The notes under the pieces were generated by a model. That model was not told where the DNA came from. It worked only from the letters and a program-made list of their open reading frames with translations, and did no database searches. Positions 1-9,739 of a stretch of DNA of 64,000 nt are shown here, piece by piece. The stretch is taken from positions 18,598 through 82,597 of the forward strand of contig DASUHD010000051.1 in assembly GCA_036273675.1 (NCBI GenBank). Direction: 5' to 3'. The position numbers and the translations under genes are program-made. The DNA comes from DAHUXT01 sp036273675. GTDB lineage: Bacteria; Chloroflexota; Ktedonobacteria; Ktedonobacterales; JADMIN01. Position 1 is the first letter of the stretch, and each line of letters begins with the position of its first letter.

Positions 1-167
1 GGGTAGCGCGGACACCCGCTAGGCGCTGCTAAGATCCAGTGGGCAGGTGTCGCTGAACCCCGCCGGTGGGGGCCAGTGATACGTCATCAAAGCGCCGGAT
101 AAGCCTGTAGCATATCGTTCATCGCGCTTGTTTGGACGGGGAGTTCGACTCTCCCCCATCTCCACCA
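1..167 (+). ncRNA. ssrA: tmRNA, 3' portion (cut by window start)
   Basis: The 3' end reads TTCGACTCTCCCCCATC then TCCACCA, the tRNA-like T-arm, acceptor strand and encoded CCA typical of tmRNA. About 30 bases upstream lies GGATAAGCCTGTAGCATA, matching the conserved GACTAAGCATGTAG block before the T-arm. tmRNA with SmpB rescues stalled ribosomes and tags the nascent peptide. The 5' half and the tag reading frame lie outside the window, so the tag sequence cannot be read. A hairpin terminator follows at once. Confidence 0.9.
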
Positions 168-171
168 AAAA

Positions 172-205
172 GGGCCCAGGAAATTCACTCCTGGGCCTTC
201 GTTTT
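172..205 (+). terminator. Rho-independent terminator of ssrA
   Basis: GGCCCAGGA (173-181) pairs with TCCTGGGCC (189-197) around a 7-base loop, followed by TTCGTTTTATT. It lies six bases after the CCA end of tmRNA. Confidence 0.85.
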
Positions 206-256
206 ATTATGAGGCATTTGAGCACTGCTTCAGGTCAGCGGCTGCGAACGCCAGCA

Positions 257-1531
257 TTACAGCACTCCCTGAGCAGCCTTTACTTGTCGGCGGAGCAGCG
301 GCTCGCGCATGGCCGTCGCATCCAGTGTGCTCGCGCCGAGAAACGTCACGAACCGCGCAAATCCGCGCGCCAGTGCCTCCGCGAATGCCTCATCGCTGGC
401 TAACGCCTCATCCTCCAACCAGAAGCCCAGGATGACAAAGGTGTTGGTTGCCCGGTCGCGCTTGCTGTCGAAGCGTGCGACCAGCCGGTCGCCCCACAAA
501 ATGGGCAAGGTGTAGTAGCCGAATTTGCGCTGGTGTTCGGGCTTATAGACCTCCCAGACGTAGTCGAAGTCGAACAACAACTTGGCCCGCCCACGCGCGC
601 TGACAGGATCGAGCGGCGCGAGGAAGACGACCTCGTCCAGTGTGCTCGTCTCCAATGGCGTCCACGCCTGGGGTACGCGCCCGGCGCTCAGGTCGCGCAG
701 AGCGTCCGCATCACTCCCCAGCGCATAGTACGCTGCCTTCCCCTTCCAGCCCTCCACCTGCACCGCGATGATCTCGCCTTCATCCAGCATCGCCCCGAGC
801 AACTGCTTCGCGGCGCGGTCTGGCTCGCCGCGCCCATGAAAGGACTCCGCCATCCGGTTCAGCCGCGCCAGGCCGTAGAAGCCAATTTCTTTCTTGACCA
901 GGAAGCGGTCCGTCTCGGCCTCGTCGCTCTCGCGGATGAGATGCGCGGGGGCAACGTTTTCGGTGAGGGCATAGACGCGCTCGAAGCGTTCGCGGTGGTG
1001 CGTCATCACCTCGCCCGTGCGCCAGAGATAATAGAGAGCTAACGCGCTGTCCTTACGGCCGCGATAACTCTGGGTACGTGTCCGGCTCGCCATGGCGAAG
1101 TCACGGTTGCTCACGGTCCCACGCTCCCGCAAGATGGCCCGCATCTCGGCGATAGCCTCGGCGTGCTCGCTCGCCATGCGGTGAATGCGTGGGTCGCCAG
1201 TCTCGCCATCGCGCTCGCGGCGCATCACCACGCGCCAGTGCGGCAACTCGTCCATCGGGCGGACCGCCAACCAGCCACCCCAGTCGAAGAACGTACGCTG
1301 CTGGTAGGCCAGTTCTTCCCACTGTTCCGGCGTGTAGTCGAGGACGCGGCTATGCAGCGTGATGTCCTGGCTGCGCGCGATCATCTGCAACGGGTCGAGT
1401 TGCAGATACTCCATCGCGCGTATAGCCTGCTCGGCGCCCGCGATGCCGCGCCAGCGCCGTCCGGGCCACAGGCCCTGCTTGCCGAGGATGAAGCGGCGGG
1501 CCGTAGCGCTATCGATTGTGATGGTCAGCAT
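257..1531 (-). CDS. YcaQ-like winged-helix DNA-binding protein (HTH_42)
   Basis: This is a 424-residue protein of the COG3214/YcaQ family, whose studied members are winged-helix DNA glycosylases that unhook interstrand crosslinks. The N-terminal part (IDSATARRFILGKQGL; LDPLQMIARSQDITL) and the central FDWGGWLAVRPMDELPHW and later FDFDYVWEVYKPEHQRKFGYY blocks are characteristic. An in-frame start 57 bases upstream exists, but the family begins near MLTITIDSA and an ATGAGG lies before that ATG, so the shorter form is preferred. It is monocistronic, between tmRNA and sucD. Family assignment is firm; glycosylase activity is inferred. Confidence 0.85.
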   Translation of the reverse strand: MLTITIDSATARRFILGKQGLWPGRRWRGIAGAEQAIRAMEYLQLDPLQMIARSQDITLHSRVLDYTPEQWEELAYQQRTFFDWGGWLAVRPMDELPHWRVVMRRERDGETGDPRIHRMASEHAEAIAEMRAILRERGTVSNRDFAMASRTRTQSYRGRKDSALALYYLWRTGEVMTHHRERFERVYALTENVAPAHLIRESDEAETDRFLVKKEIGFYGLARLNRMAESFHGRGEPDRAAKQLLGAMLDEGEIIAVQVEGWKGKAAYYALGSDADALRDLSAGRVPQAWTPLETSTLDEVVFLAPLDPVSARGRAKLLFDFDYVWEVYKPEHQRKFGYYTLPILWGDRLVARFDSKRDRATNTFVILGFWLEDEALASDEAFAEALARGFARFVTFLGASTLDATAMREPLLRRQVKAAQGVL

Positions 1532-1615
1532 ATGGGAAGTGGCCTCATAATCCGCACTGCGCGTCACTCGGATCCTTCTTGTGGGCAAGCAGCAGCGAAA
1601 CGACGGCAGCGCAGT

Positions 1616-1636
1616 CCCTCCCCATAGCGGGGAGGG
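1616..1636 (-). terminator. Hairpin downstream of sucD
   Basis: CCCTCCCC (1616-1623) and GGGGAGGG (1629-1636) form a perfect 8-bp stem with a 5-base loop, 22 bases past the sucD stop. There is no U tract, so it may be a terminator or an mRNA-stabilising 3' hairpin. Confidence 0.5.
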
Positions 1637-1657
1637 TTGCCAAAAGCCAGGCGCCGC

Positions 1658-2527
1658 CTATCGGTTGAGCGCCTGCTTCACCAGATCGGGGATATCGAAG
1701 ATCGTGTCGGCCACCGGCACATGCGCCGCCTGGAGCGCCTCGACCTTGCCCTGCGCCGTCCCCGTCTTGCCGGAGATGATCGCGCCCGCATGGCCCATGC
1801 GCTTGCCCGCGGGCGCGGTTCGTCCCGAGATGAAGCCGATGACCGGCTTGCTCATTGTCGCCGCGTAGGCCGCCGCGTCCTCCTCGTCGCTGCCGCCGAT
1901 CTCGCCGCACATCACCACCGCCGCCGTCTTCGGGTCAGCCTCGAAGAGCCGCAGGCAGTCGATGAACGTCGTGCCGATGATCGGATCGCCGCCGATGCCG
2001 ATGCACGATGACTGGCCAAGCTCCGCCTGGGTCAACAGCGCCACGACCTCATAGGTCAGCGTGCCGGAGCGCGAGACGAAGCCGATATCGCCTTCCCGGA
2101 AGATGTGGTACGGCATGATGCCAACCTTGCCCGCGCCGGGGGTCGCCAGTCCGGGACAGTTCGGCCCGATCAGCCGCGTCGGATGCTCCCTGAGGAAGGC
2201 GGCGACGCGCGTCATATCATTCACCGGGATGTTCTCGGTGATGCAGACGACCAGCTCCATCCCGGCGGCGGCGCACTCCATGATCGAGTCGGCGGCGCCC
2301 AGCGGCGGAACGAAGACGCAGGCGACGGTCGCGCCCGTCTTCGCCTTCGCCTCCTCGACGGTATCGAAGACCGGCTTCTCCTCGACGGTCTGGCCGCCCT
2401 TGCCGGGGGTGACGCCGCCGACGACCTGCGTGCCGGAGGCGAGCATACCCTTGGTGTGATACAGCCCCTCGCGGCCAGTGATGCCCGCCACGATGACGCG
2501 CGAGTCCTTGTCAAACAGAATGCTCAT
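1658..2527 (-). CDS. sucD: Succinyl-CoA synthetase alpha subunit
   Basis: The 289-residue alpha subunit of ADP-forming succinate-CoA ligase catalyses succinyl-CoA + ADP + Pi to succinate + ATP + CoA in the TCA cycle. It has the N-terminal CoA-binding Rossmann fold (VIVAGITGREG), the GPNCPG segment, the RSGTLTYE loop, and GKRMGHAGAI carrying the phosphorylated histidine, about residue 246. Length is normal for the family. It starts 9 bases after the sucC stop, in the standard sucC-sucD order, and its ribosome binding site overlaps the end of sucC, which suggests translational coupling. Confidence 0.97.
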   Translation of the reverse strand: MSILFDKDSRVIVAGITGREGLYHTKGMLASGTQVVGGVTPGKGGQTVEEKPVFDTVEEAKAKTGATVACVFVPPLGAADSIMECAAAGMELVVCITENIPVNDMTRVAAFLREHPTRLIGPNCPGLATPGAGKVGIMPYHIFREGDIGFVSRSGTLTYEVVALLTQAELGQSSCIGIGGDPIIGTTFIDCLRLFEADPKTAAVVMCGEIGGSDEEDAAAYAATMSKPVIGFISGRTAPAGKRMGHAGAIISGKTGTAQGKVEALQAAHVPVADTIFDIPDLVKQALNR

Positions 2528-2536
2528 AGTGCTCTC

Positions 2537-3676
<1,140 letters not shown>

Positions 3677-3943
3677 GTGTTCAGCTCCCTGATGTTACTG
3701 GAGTCTGCGGCAGACAATGCTTTCACACGGCAACATCGCCGTGCTACCCTGTCCCGCCAAATTAGCTCTACTAGGAGATATTACCACGGGCTATGGCGGC
3801 TGGCCGCTCCATCGGCAAACACTCATCGCAACACATCATGCGGCACACGGGCTACACTTCTAACAGCGCTTCTTCGCGGGATAGATCGAGAATCATACCA
3901 ACTTCAGAGCAATTAGAACCGAGATGATAAAGGAGAAACTACA

Positions 3944-4264
3944 ATGCCAGCCTTTCAGGGGCGTGAAATGACACCCGATGAATACGTCTCAGCACGTTTG
4001 GGAATTGACTTTCCGCCGTTCTGGAAAGACAAGATGGTGGCAATGGAGTACCTGTTGGGCCGCTGGCAAGGGTCGCTGGTAGCCGCCATCATGGGAGTTT
4101 ATGATGACGAGTACGATGCTCACGTCACAGCGTTATTCGACGACTGGGCACGCGGTGAGATCGACATCATCGATTGCGCTCAGCAGCAAATAAACTACGA
4201 ACTTCGCAGGGGCCTCTTTGACGAGCACGGAAGACCAAATGATGACGTGGTGAAGGGAGAATGA
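3944..4264 (+). CDS. Small acidic hypothetical protein
   Basis: This 106-residue soluble protein belongs to no family I recognise. It is acidic with several aromatic residues (IDFPPFWKDKMVAMEYLLGRWQG; ALFDDWARGEIDIIDCAQQQ). It has no signal peptide or membrane segment. A clear AAGGAG lies 8 bases before the ATG, which supports real expression. It is divergent from sucC and convergent with the DUF2330 gene. Confidence 0.65.
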   Translation: MPAFQGREMTPDEYVSARLGIDFPPFWKDKMVAMEYLLGRWQGSLVAAIMGVYDDEYDAHVTALFDDWARGEIDIIDCAQQQINYELRRGLFDEHGRPNDDVVKGE

Positions 4265-4398
4265 AGGCATCTCACTTGGTTCTTCGCGCGGTGAGGTGTC
4301 TGGGAGGCCGCGCAGGCGGCCTTGGCGGCGAAGCCCATAGGCGCGGCTTCAGCCGCCAGCTTCCCAGGCACGGGCAAACCTACATCAACAACCGCCCG

Positions 4399-5541
4399 CT
4401 ACCCCACCGTATCCGGCGTGCGCTCGGTCGTCGTCGTTGTCGTTACAGCCGTGCGGTCGCCGCGACGACTCACCACGACCAGCAGCGCCACCAGCCCGGC
4501 GATGATCGCCACCAGCAGCGCCACCTGCGGCGTCCCAATGGGTAGCTGCGGCAGCCAGCCAGGCAGGCTGTGCTCGTTACGCGCGGCCGTGGTCAGCGCT
4601 GTGCCAAAAGGTGAGAGCTGGATGACACCCGCGTTGGTGAGCGAGAGATCATAAGTCACCTGCGGCTCAGTCGCATTCAGCGTCAGATATGTCAGCCAGG
4701 CGTCAGACGGCACCCAGCCCATGTTGCGGTCGGTCGAGAGGTCGTGGTAGAGCGAGGAGTTCATATGCTCCTGGAAGGCAACCTGGAAGCCCGTCGCGCC
4801 CGGCACCGCGCTGCCGACGGCGGACTGCCCGATGGTCGCGCCCACCGCGCTGGTATTCACCGGCTTATCGGTCAGCAGGTAGAGGTCGGCGTTCACCTGC
4901 TGCCCCTCGACGGCGAGCACCTCCAACGGCACCCAGAGGCGCGGCGTCTTCATCGTGATGAGCACGGGAGCGCCGTCGCCCTGCAACTGGCCACGCGCGC
5001 GGGCGGCGGAGGTGTCGTATTTCGCCGCCATGAAGATCGGGCTGCCCTGCGCATAGCCGAGCAGATGCGCCTTCGTCTCGCCGTTCAACTCGAAGCCATT
5101 GGTCGCGCACCACTGGATCACCTCTTGCCCGCTGCCCTTGAGGACGGTGATGTTGAGCGCCTCGACCTTCACCTGTTCGATGACCTGGGCCGCGCTCGGG
5201 GCCGCCGCGCCTGCTGCTCTATCATCCAGTGCGAACGTTGGCTGCGGATGCGTCTCGCGCTCCAGCCGCTGGAGCGTCCAGGCGCCGCCCTCCTGGATGC
5301 TGGTTGGAATCGCGGGCAGCGGCACGATCCAGCCGACATCGTTGAAGTCGCCCTGATAGGTGAAACTCGTCAGATAGTGTTCGATGCCGTCGTGCCAGGC
5401 GACCAGCGTCGTGGCGCGCTCCAGCCGGACGGAGCCGTTGGGGGCGACAAGGCCTCCGCAGGCGGCGGCGGTGGCTGCCTGGGTCACGAAGACGCCAAGG
5501 ACGAAGAGGACGGGGATCAGCTTCCACAACTTACGGATCAT
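4399..5541 (-). CDS. DUF2330-type secreted, membrane-anchored protein
   Basis: This 380-residue protein has a signal peptide (MIRKLWKLIPVLFVLGVFV then TQAATAAACGG) and a C-terminal membrane helix (VALLVAIIAGLVALLVVV) followed by a Thr-rich cytoplasmic tail. The extracellular part has the DUF2330 features: ACGGLV at the mature N-terminus, DVGWIVPLPA, then LITMKTPRLWVPLEVLA. An in-frame extension of 87 codons exists upstream but is excluded because AAAGGAG sits correctly before this ATG and the signal peptide begins here. Known members are envelope proteins of unknown function. It is monocistronic. Confidence 0.8.
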   Translation of the reverse strand: MIRKLWKLIPVLFVLGVFVTQAATAAACGGLVAPNGSVRLERATTLVAWHDGIEHYLTSFTYQGDFNDVGWIVPLPAIPTSIQEGGAWTLQRLERETHPQPTFALDDRAAGAAAPSAAQVIEQVKVEALNITVLKGSGQEVIQWCATNGFELNGETKAHLLGYAQGSPIFMAAKYDTSAARARGQLQGDGAPVLITMKTPRLWVPLEVLAVEGQQVNADLYLLTDKPVNTSAVGATIGQSAVGSAVPGATGFQVAFQEHMNSSLYHDLSTDRNMGWVPSDAWLTYLTLNATEPQVTYDLSLTNAGVIQLSPFGTALTTAARNEHSLPGWLPQLPIGTPQVALLVAIIAGLVALLVVVSRRGDRTAVTTTTTTERTPDTVG

Positions 5542-5789
5542 GCCGGGGTCTCCTTTCATCGCCAGTGTCTGGAATGAATCTGCGCTCTGGTCTTTTAGAG
5601 ATTGCCTGGCACTCTTGACGCTGGAGCAGAACGAAAGGTTCCCATGCAAGCGCAATCTGTGTCCAATTCCACACGATGCCCTGCTCAGGACAGCATGTGA
5701 CCGGATATGCCGGTATGCTGGTTTTTGGATAACTATGCGCTGGCGCTTGCCCGACGAGTGGTTGGACGAGTGGTTGAAGGAGCGATTCG

Positions 5790-6308
5790 ATGACGGGGAC
5801 ACCGATTGACACGAGCCTTGGACGGTATGGGAACGTTGTGCCTGAGGGATATACCTACTCGCAGAAGCTGGTGACGCCAGGCGACGTTCTGCGTCTGCCG
5901 CGCGCCTATCTCAAGTGGTACGACATCTATCCCCCCGAGAGCGAGATCGCGCCGGAGCATGTGCGCGAGAGCCGCGATTTCGTGGCGGCTGAGGTGGAGC
6001 GGCTGAAGCTGGATGATGAGCTGGGATTCGTGCTCCTGCATGCGTGCGGGCCAGCGTTGCTCCTGCTGCTGATTACCTGGCGCAATACCAATGAGTTGTG
6101 GGAATCGGTCTACGCGAAAGACCTGACGCAGCTGGGAGGTCTCTTCACGCCGACAATGTACGAGACGAGCCACCGAGGCACGTATTGTGTCTGGGAGCTT
6201 GGCCCGATCTGGCATGAGCGCAACGCCTGGATGTGTTTCCTTTCATCCCGGCGTGATGAGACGGCGAAGCAGGCCTATATTGCCGACCGGTTCTCCGGGC
6301 TGGCTTAG
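5790..6308 (+). CDS. Hypothetical protein, 172 residues
   Basis: I do not recognise a family. The protein is soluble with one hydrophobic stretch (ALLLLLITWRN) that is short for a membrane helix. Conserved-looking features are WYDIYPPESEIAPEH and CVWELGPIWHERNAW. AAGGAG lies 6-7 bases before the ATG. It is divergent from the DUF2330 gene and about 150 bases before the deacetylase gene. The tail FLSSRRDETAKQAYIADRF resembles ends of enzyme-like orphan families, but no function is claimed. Confidence 0.65.
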   Translation: MTGTPIDTSLGRYGNVVPEGYTYSQKLVTPGDVLRLPRAYLKWYDIYPPESEIAPEHVRESRDFVAAEVERLKLDDELGFVLLHACGPALLLLLITWRNTNELWESVYAKDLTQLGGLFTPTMYETSHRGTYCVWELGPIWHERNAWMCFLSSRRDETAKQAYIADRFSGLA

Positions 6309-6464
6309 CGGGCGCCACAACACTCCGCGCCAGGCTATGCGCACATGGTACTGCAAACAGCGCACATACCGCAGGGCATTCGCGGCGATGGCGTATGATA
6401 CAGGCAGGGAATATGCCTGTATGCCGTTGCAGACGAACACCGATAACGGCTGATGGAGGCGCGG

Positions 6465-7358
6465 ATGAAGCTGTTCTACAGTCCCGACTATGCGCTGACC
6501 GAATACGCCTTCGATACGACACGGAAGGCGCGCTGGGTGGCCGAGTCTCTTCAGGCGCAGCCCGTCGCGGGTATCGAGTTCGTCGCGCCGGAGCCAGTGA
6601 CCGAGGCGGCGCTCTGTGAGCTGCACGACCCGGCGTATGTCGCGGCGGTACGTACCGGCGAGCCGCGCGCGCTGGCCGAGTCCCAGGGCTTCCAATGGGA
6701 CGCCCTGCTCTGGCCGAGTGTCCGCGCCTCGACCGGGGGAGCGATTGCCGCCGCCGAGGTGGCGCTACGCACTGGGTGTGCCGGATCGCTCTCCAGCGGG
6801 CTGCACCATGCCTGGCGCTATCAGGGCAAAGGCTACTGCACGTTCAACGGACTCGCGCTGGCGGCCTTCCAGGCGCTGGCCAGCGACGCGAACTCGGTGC
6901 TCATTCTCGATCTGGACGCCCACTGTGGTGGTGGCACACACTCACTGGTGGCAGGCGAGCCGCGCATTCGCCACGCCGATATCGCCGTCGATCCGTTCGA
7001 CTATTACACACCCACGGCAGAGAACAGCTTCGAGCTAGTCAGCGACGCGGCGCGCTACCTGCCCGCCGTCCGTGAATTGCTGGCACGTCTGGAAAGCAGT
7101 GGCAGTTACGATCTCTGCCTCTACAACGCGGGCATGGACCCGCACGAGGGCAGCGCCGAGGGTGGGCTGGCGGGCATCACCGAGGAGACGTTATCCGAGC
7201 GCGAGCGGCTGGTCTTCGCCTGGTGTCGCGCGCACACGATCCCAGTGGCGTTCGTACTGGCGGGCGGCTACGTCAGCCCACGGCTCCTGCGGGAGCGGCT
7301 GGTAGCGCTGCACCGCCTGACGGTGGAGATGGCGGCCACAGCGCAAGGCGGCGCGTGA
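6465..7358 (+). CDS. Histone deacetylase-like (AcuC/class II) amidohydrolase
   Basis: This 297-residue zinc amidohydrolase of the arginase-deacetylase fold removes acyl groups from amines such as acetyl-lysine or acetylpolyamines. Visible are GLHHAWRYQGKGYCTFNGLA (catalytic HH region), LILDLDAHCGGGTHSL (zinc Asp and His), the YNAGMDPHEG metal-site segment and VLAGGYVS at the end. The start is the second in-frame ATG because GGAGG sits directly before it, overlapping the first ATG. The stop overlaps the aroE start as TGATG, so the two are coupled. Substrate is unknown. Confidence 0.88.
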   Translation: MKLFYSPDYALTEYAFDTTRKARWVAESLQAQPVAGIEFVAPEPVTEAALCELHDPAYVAAVRTGEPRALAESQGFQWDALLWPSVRASTGGAIAAAEVALRTGCAGSLSSGLHHAWRYQGKGYCTFNGLALAAFQALASDANSVLILDLDAHCGGGTHSLVAGEPRIRHADIAVDPFDYYTPTAENSFELVSDAARYLPAVRELLARLESSGSYDLCLYNAGMDPHEGSAEGGLAGITEETLSERERLVFAWCRAHTIPVAFVLAGGYVSPRLLRERLVALHRLTVEMAATAQGGA

Positions 7359-8209
7359 TGCCAGCAATGCGCCACGTCGGGCTGATCGGCTATCCCGTCG
7401 GCCACTCGCGCTCGCCCGCGATGCAGCAGGCGGCGTTCGACGCGCTGGGCATCCCCGCCCGCTACGTGCTCTGGGAGACGCCGCCCGAGATGTTGGCCGA
7501 GCGGATCTCGAGCCTGCGCGCGCCGGATGTGCTAGGCGCGAACGTCACCATCCCGCATAAGACGACGGTCGTGCCGCTGCTGGATGCGCTGGCGCCGAGC
7601 GCGCTGCAAGCTGGGCGCGCAGTCAACACCATCGTACGCGGCGCGGATGGCCGCCTGACGGGCCACAACACCGATGTGACCGGTGTGCTGCGCGTGCTTG
7701 ATGCTCACGGAGCGGGAGATGCTGGGCAATCGGCGCTGGTGTTGGGGGCGGGCGGCGCGGCGCGGGCAGTCTGGGCGGCGATCCACGAGCGCGGGATGAC
7801 GCTGTGGGTGGCGGCGCGGCATCCGTCGGCGGCACGGGAGGCGCTGAGCGCCCTCGGACTCACCTCAGCGGAAACGATTGTTCTGGACGCGCCCGATGAA
7901 CTGGCGAAGGCGCTGGCCGCGAGCAGCGTCCTCATCAACGCGACATCCGTTGGCATGGGTGATCCGCTGGCATCGCCGCTGTTCGCCGAATTGCTCGTGT
8001 ATCTGCCGGAGTCGGCGCTGGTCTTCGATATGGTCTATGCGCCACCGGAAACGGCGCTACTACGGGCGGCGCGCGCGCGTGGGCTGTTCACGGCGGCGGG
8101 ACTGGAGATGCTGCTGGAACAGGGCGCGGCGGCGTTCAAGCTATGGACAGGACAATCCGCGCCCATCGCGGTGATGCGGGCGGCGCTCGCGGCGCATGAC
8201 GTGGAATAG
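7358..8209 (+). CDS. aroE: Shikimate dehydrogenase
   Basis: The 283-residue enzyme reduces 3-dehydroshikimate to shikimate with NADPH. GYPVGHSRSPAMQQAAF binds substrate, NVTIPHKTTV carries the catalytic lysine, NTDVTGVL holds the catalytic aspartate, VLGAGGAARAV is the nucleotide-binding loop and NATSVGM is conserved. The C-terminal GLEMLLEQGAAAFKLWTG is typical. A longer in-frame form would overlap the deacetylase deeply; the ATG in the TGATG overlap matches the family N-terminus. Pairing with a deacetylase is not a known functional link. Confidence 0.95.
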   Translation: MPAMRHVGLIGYPVGHSRSPAMQQAAFDALGIPARYVLWETPPEMLAERISSLRAPDVLGANVTIPHKTTVVPLLDALAPSALQAGRAVNTIVRGADGRLTGHNTDVTGVLRVLDAHGAGDAGQSALVLGAGGAARAVWAAIHERGMTLWVAARHPSAAREALSALGLTSAETIVLDAPDELAKALAASSVLINATSVGMGDPLASPLFAELLVYLPESALVFDMVYAPPETALLRAARARGLFTAAGLEMLLEQGAAAFKLWTGQSAPIAVMRAALAAHDVE

Positions 8210-8320
8210 AGGCGAAACGGGGAAAGAACGATATGCCAGGCGTCGAGGGGGACGACGCCCGGCTATCGGCTGCATGAAGGTTGTTCTACAATCGGTGGCA
8301 CTACGCGCGTTTCCTATTTC

Positions 8321-8752
8321 TTACAATTCGGCAAGGATGTCGAGCGCCTCAACCTGATCGCGCTCCAAAGTCTTGATGCTGATGTTGTGCAGGTATTCGC
8401 AGACACGCTGACGCGGCCAGCGCTCTTCCAGCGCCAGGCGCACGATCTGCCGCTGGCGCGGGCGCAGGCGGTCAATCGCCGTTGAAAGCTGCGCGCGGGT
8501 GAGCAGACGCTGCTCGCCATCGGTCCTGACGATCACCAGCGTCGTCTCGGTCTCCGAACGCGGCACCGCCCGCAGAAACTCGCGGATGATCTGTCGTGTA
8601 TACGCCCGCTGCTGCCAGTCGGCGGAGGTTACATCCCCCAGTTCGCTATCAAGCTCGCCTTCCGTCTCGACGTCGGGCAACTGCGGCCTGCCATAGCCGC
8701 TCTGGCTGGTCCACCCCGCCTGTACGTACCCCTGACCATTGCGATTCATCAT
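8321..8752 (-). CDS. Sigma region 4-like helix-turn-helix protein
   Basis: This 143-residue protein has a Gly/Gln-rich N-terminus, an acidic middle (ETEGELDSELGDVTSADWQQ) and a C-terminal helix-turn-helix that reads like sigma-70 region 4: AIDRLRPRQRQIVRLALEE, then RVCEYLHNISIKTLERDQ. It lacks region 2, so it is not a complete sigma factor; it may be an accessory regulator or phage-type transcription factor. The ATG follows AAGGGGG by about 7 bases. It stands alone. Confidence 0.7.
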   Translation of the reverse strand: MMNRNGQGYVQAGWTSQSGYGRPQLPDVETEGELDSELGDVTSADWQQRAYTRQIIREFLRAVPRSETETTLVIVRTDGEQRLLTRAQLSTAIDRLRPRQRQIVRLALEERWPRQRVCEYLHNISIKTLERDQVEALDILAEL

Positions 8753-8972
8753 CGTCGTCCCCCTTCTCGTACCACTACCACTAAACCCTGTTCCATTCTT
8801 GAGAAGGTATGCAGCGCGCACGCGAGTAGAGAGCAGGCTGCATCCTGTTTTCTAGATTAGAACAAATTTTCTAATCCGTCAATAGCCAATCTGGTGCGGA
8901 AGGGATAGGGTGTCGGGATATGGGGGTGATTTTTCGCCAGTTCTCACCTGTGCTACCGTGTGCTACTGCCTC

Positions 8973-9455
8973 CTACCGCGCTGTTGAGGCCCGCCAGTCG
9001 CGAACCAGGATGATGAGGCCCAGCACGGCGGCGGCGGAGATCAGGATGGTGGCGGGGGCAAGGTAGAAGCCCGCGCCCCCGATGGCGGGTACGGTGATCG
9101 CGACGATGAGGAAGGCGCAGGTCACCAGCACGCCGCAGGCGACGCTGCGATTGGATGGCTCTGCCGTGTGATGCTGCCACCACGCGGAGAGCGTCGCCGC
9201 CAGGAACAGCACGATGACGGTGCTGAGTACAAAGACGATGCGCGCCGCCTGCTGCGCGAACTCCAGGGAGCTGGGCGCGATGGGCTTGCAGAGCACCGCC
9301 TGGTTGGAGACGCCATAGCAAATCTCATGCGCGCCGAAGAGGCTGATGAGCAGGTAGGCGCTGGCCAGCAGGCAGAGGACGAACGAGACAAGAGCCAGAA
9401 TGGTCTGGACACGGGCAAGAGGCTCTAACTGGCTCAGGGAGCGAAGCTGTTTCAA
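8973..9455 (-). CDS. Four-TM membrane protein
   Basis: This is a small integral membrane protein with four hydrophobic helices (ILALVSFVLCLLASAYLLI; IVFVLSTVIVLFLAATLSAW; GVLVTCAFLIVAITVPAI; ATILISAAAVLGLIILV) and a pair of cysteines in the first loop (EICYGVSNQAVLC). No family is recognised. The start is a TTG preceded by AGAAGG with 9-base spacing; a GTG at 9494 is possible but lacks a binding site. Confidence 0.6.
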   Translation of the reverse strand: MKQLRSLSQLEPLARVQTILALVSFVLCLLASAYLLISLFGAHEICYGVSNQAVLCKPIAPSSLEFAQQAARIVFVLSTVIVLFLAATLSAWWQHHTAEPSNRSVACGVLVTCAFLIVAITVPAIGGAGFYLAPATILISAAAVLGLIILVRDWRASTAR

Positions 9456-9659
9456 CGGGTGTACCTTCTCAGGGAACTCATAGGCATCACGCACACACGG
9501 ACATCGGCGAGAATAGTCTATTCAGGAAAAGTATAACGCGCCCATGCCCTGCTACGCAGCAACCACCAATGTTTCTCCTACGCTTGCACCCCCTGGCCTT
9601 TCTGCCAGCCAATGTCCGCGTTTGTCCGCACGTGTCGGGGTAAATCCACGAGGAGTCGC

Positions 9660-9703
9660 TTGACAACTTGCCTGTTTGCATACACTATTGCATTCATGCA
9701 AAC
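9660..9703 (+). promoter_or_regulatory. dinD promoter with overlapping TTGCAT operator
   Basis: TTGACA (9660-9665) is followed after 17 bases by CACTAT (9683-9688). Overlapping and just downstream are three half-sites: GTTTGCAT (9674-9681), TTGCAT (9688-9693) and ATGCAAAC (9696-9703). The last two make a palindrome, TTGCAT-TC-ATGCAA; the outer pair makes an 8-bp inverted repeat with 14-base spacing. This suggests repression by a dimer. It is not the GAAC-N4-GTTC LexA box of Gram-positives. Confidence 0.65.
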
Positions 9704-9739
9704 AATGTAGTGCGTCCCGCCAGGCAGGAGGTTCAGGTC

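Noticed and set aside
4744..5577. 277-codon plus-strand open frame
   Set aside because: Antisense of the DUF2330 gene, no motifs.
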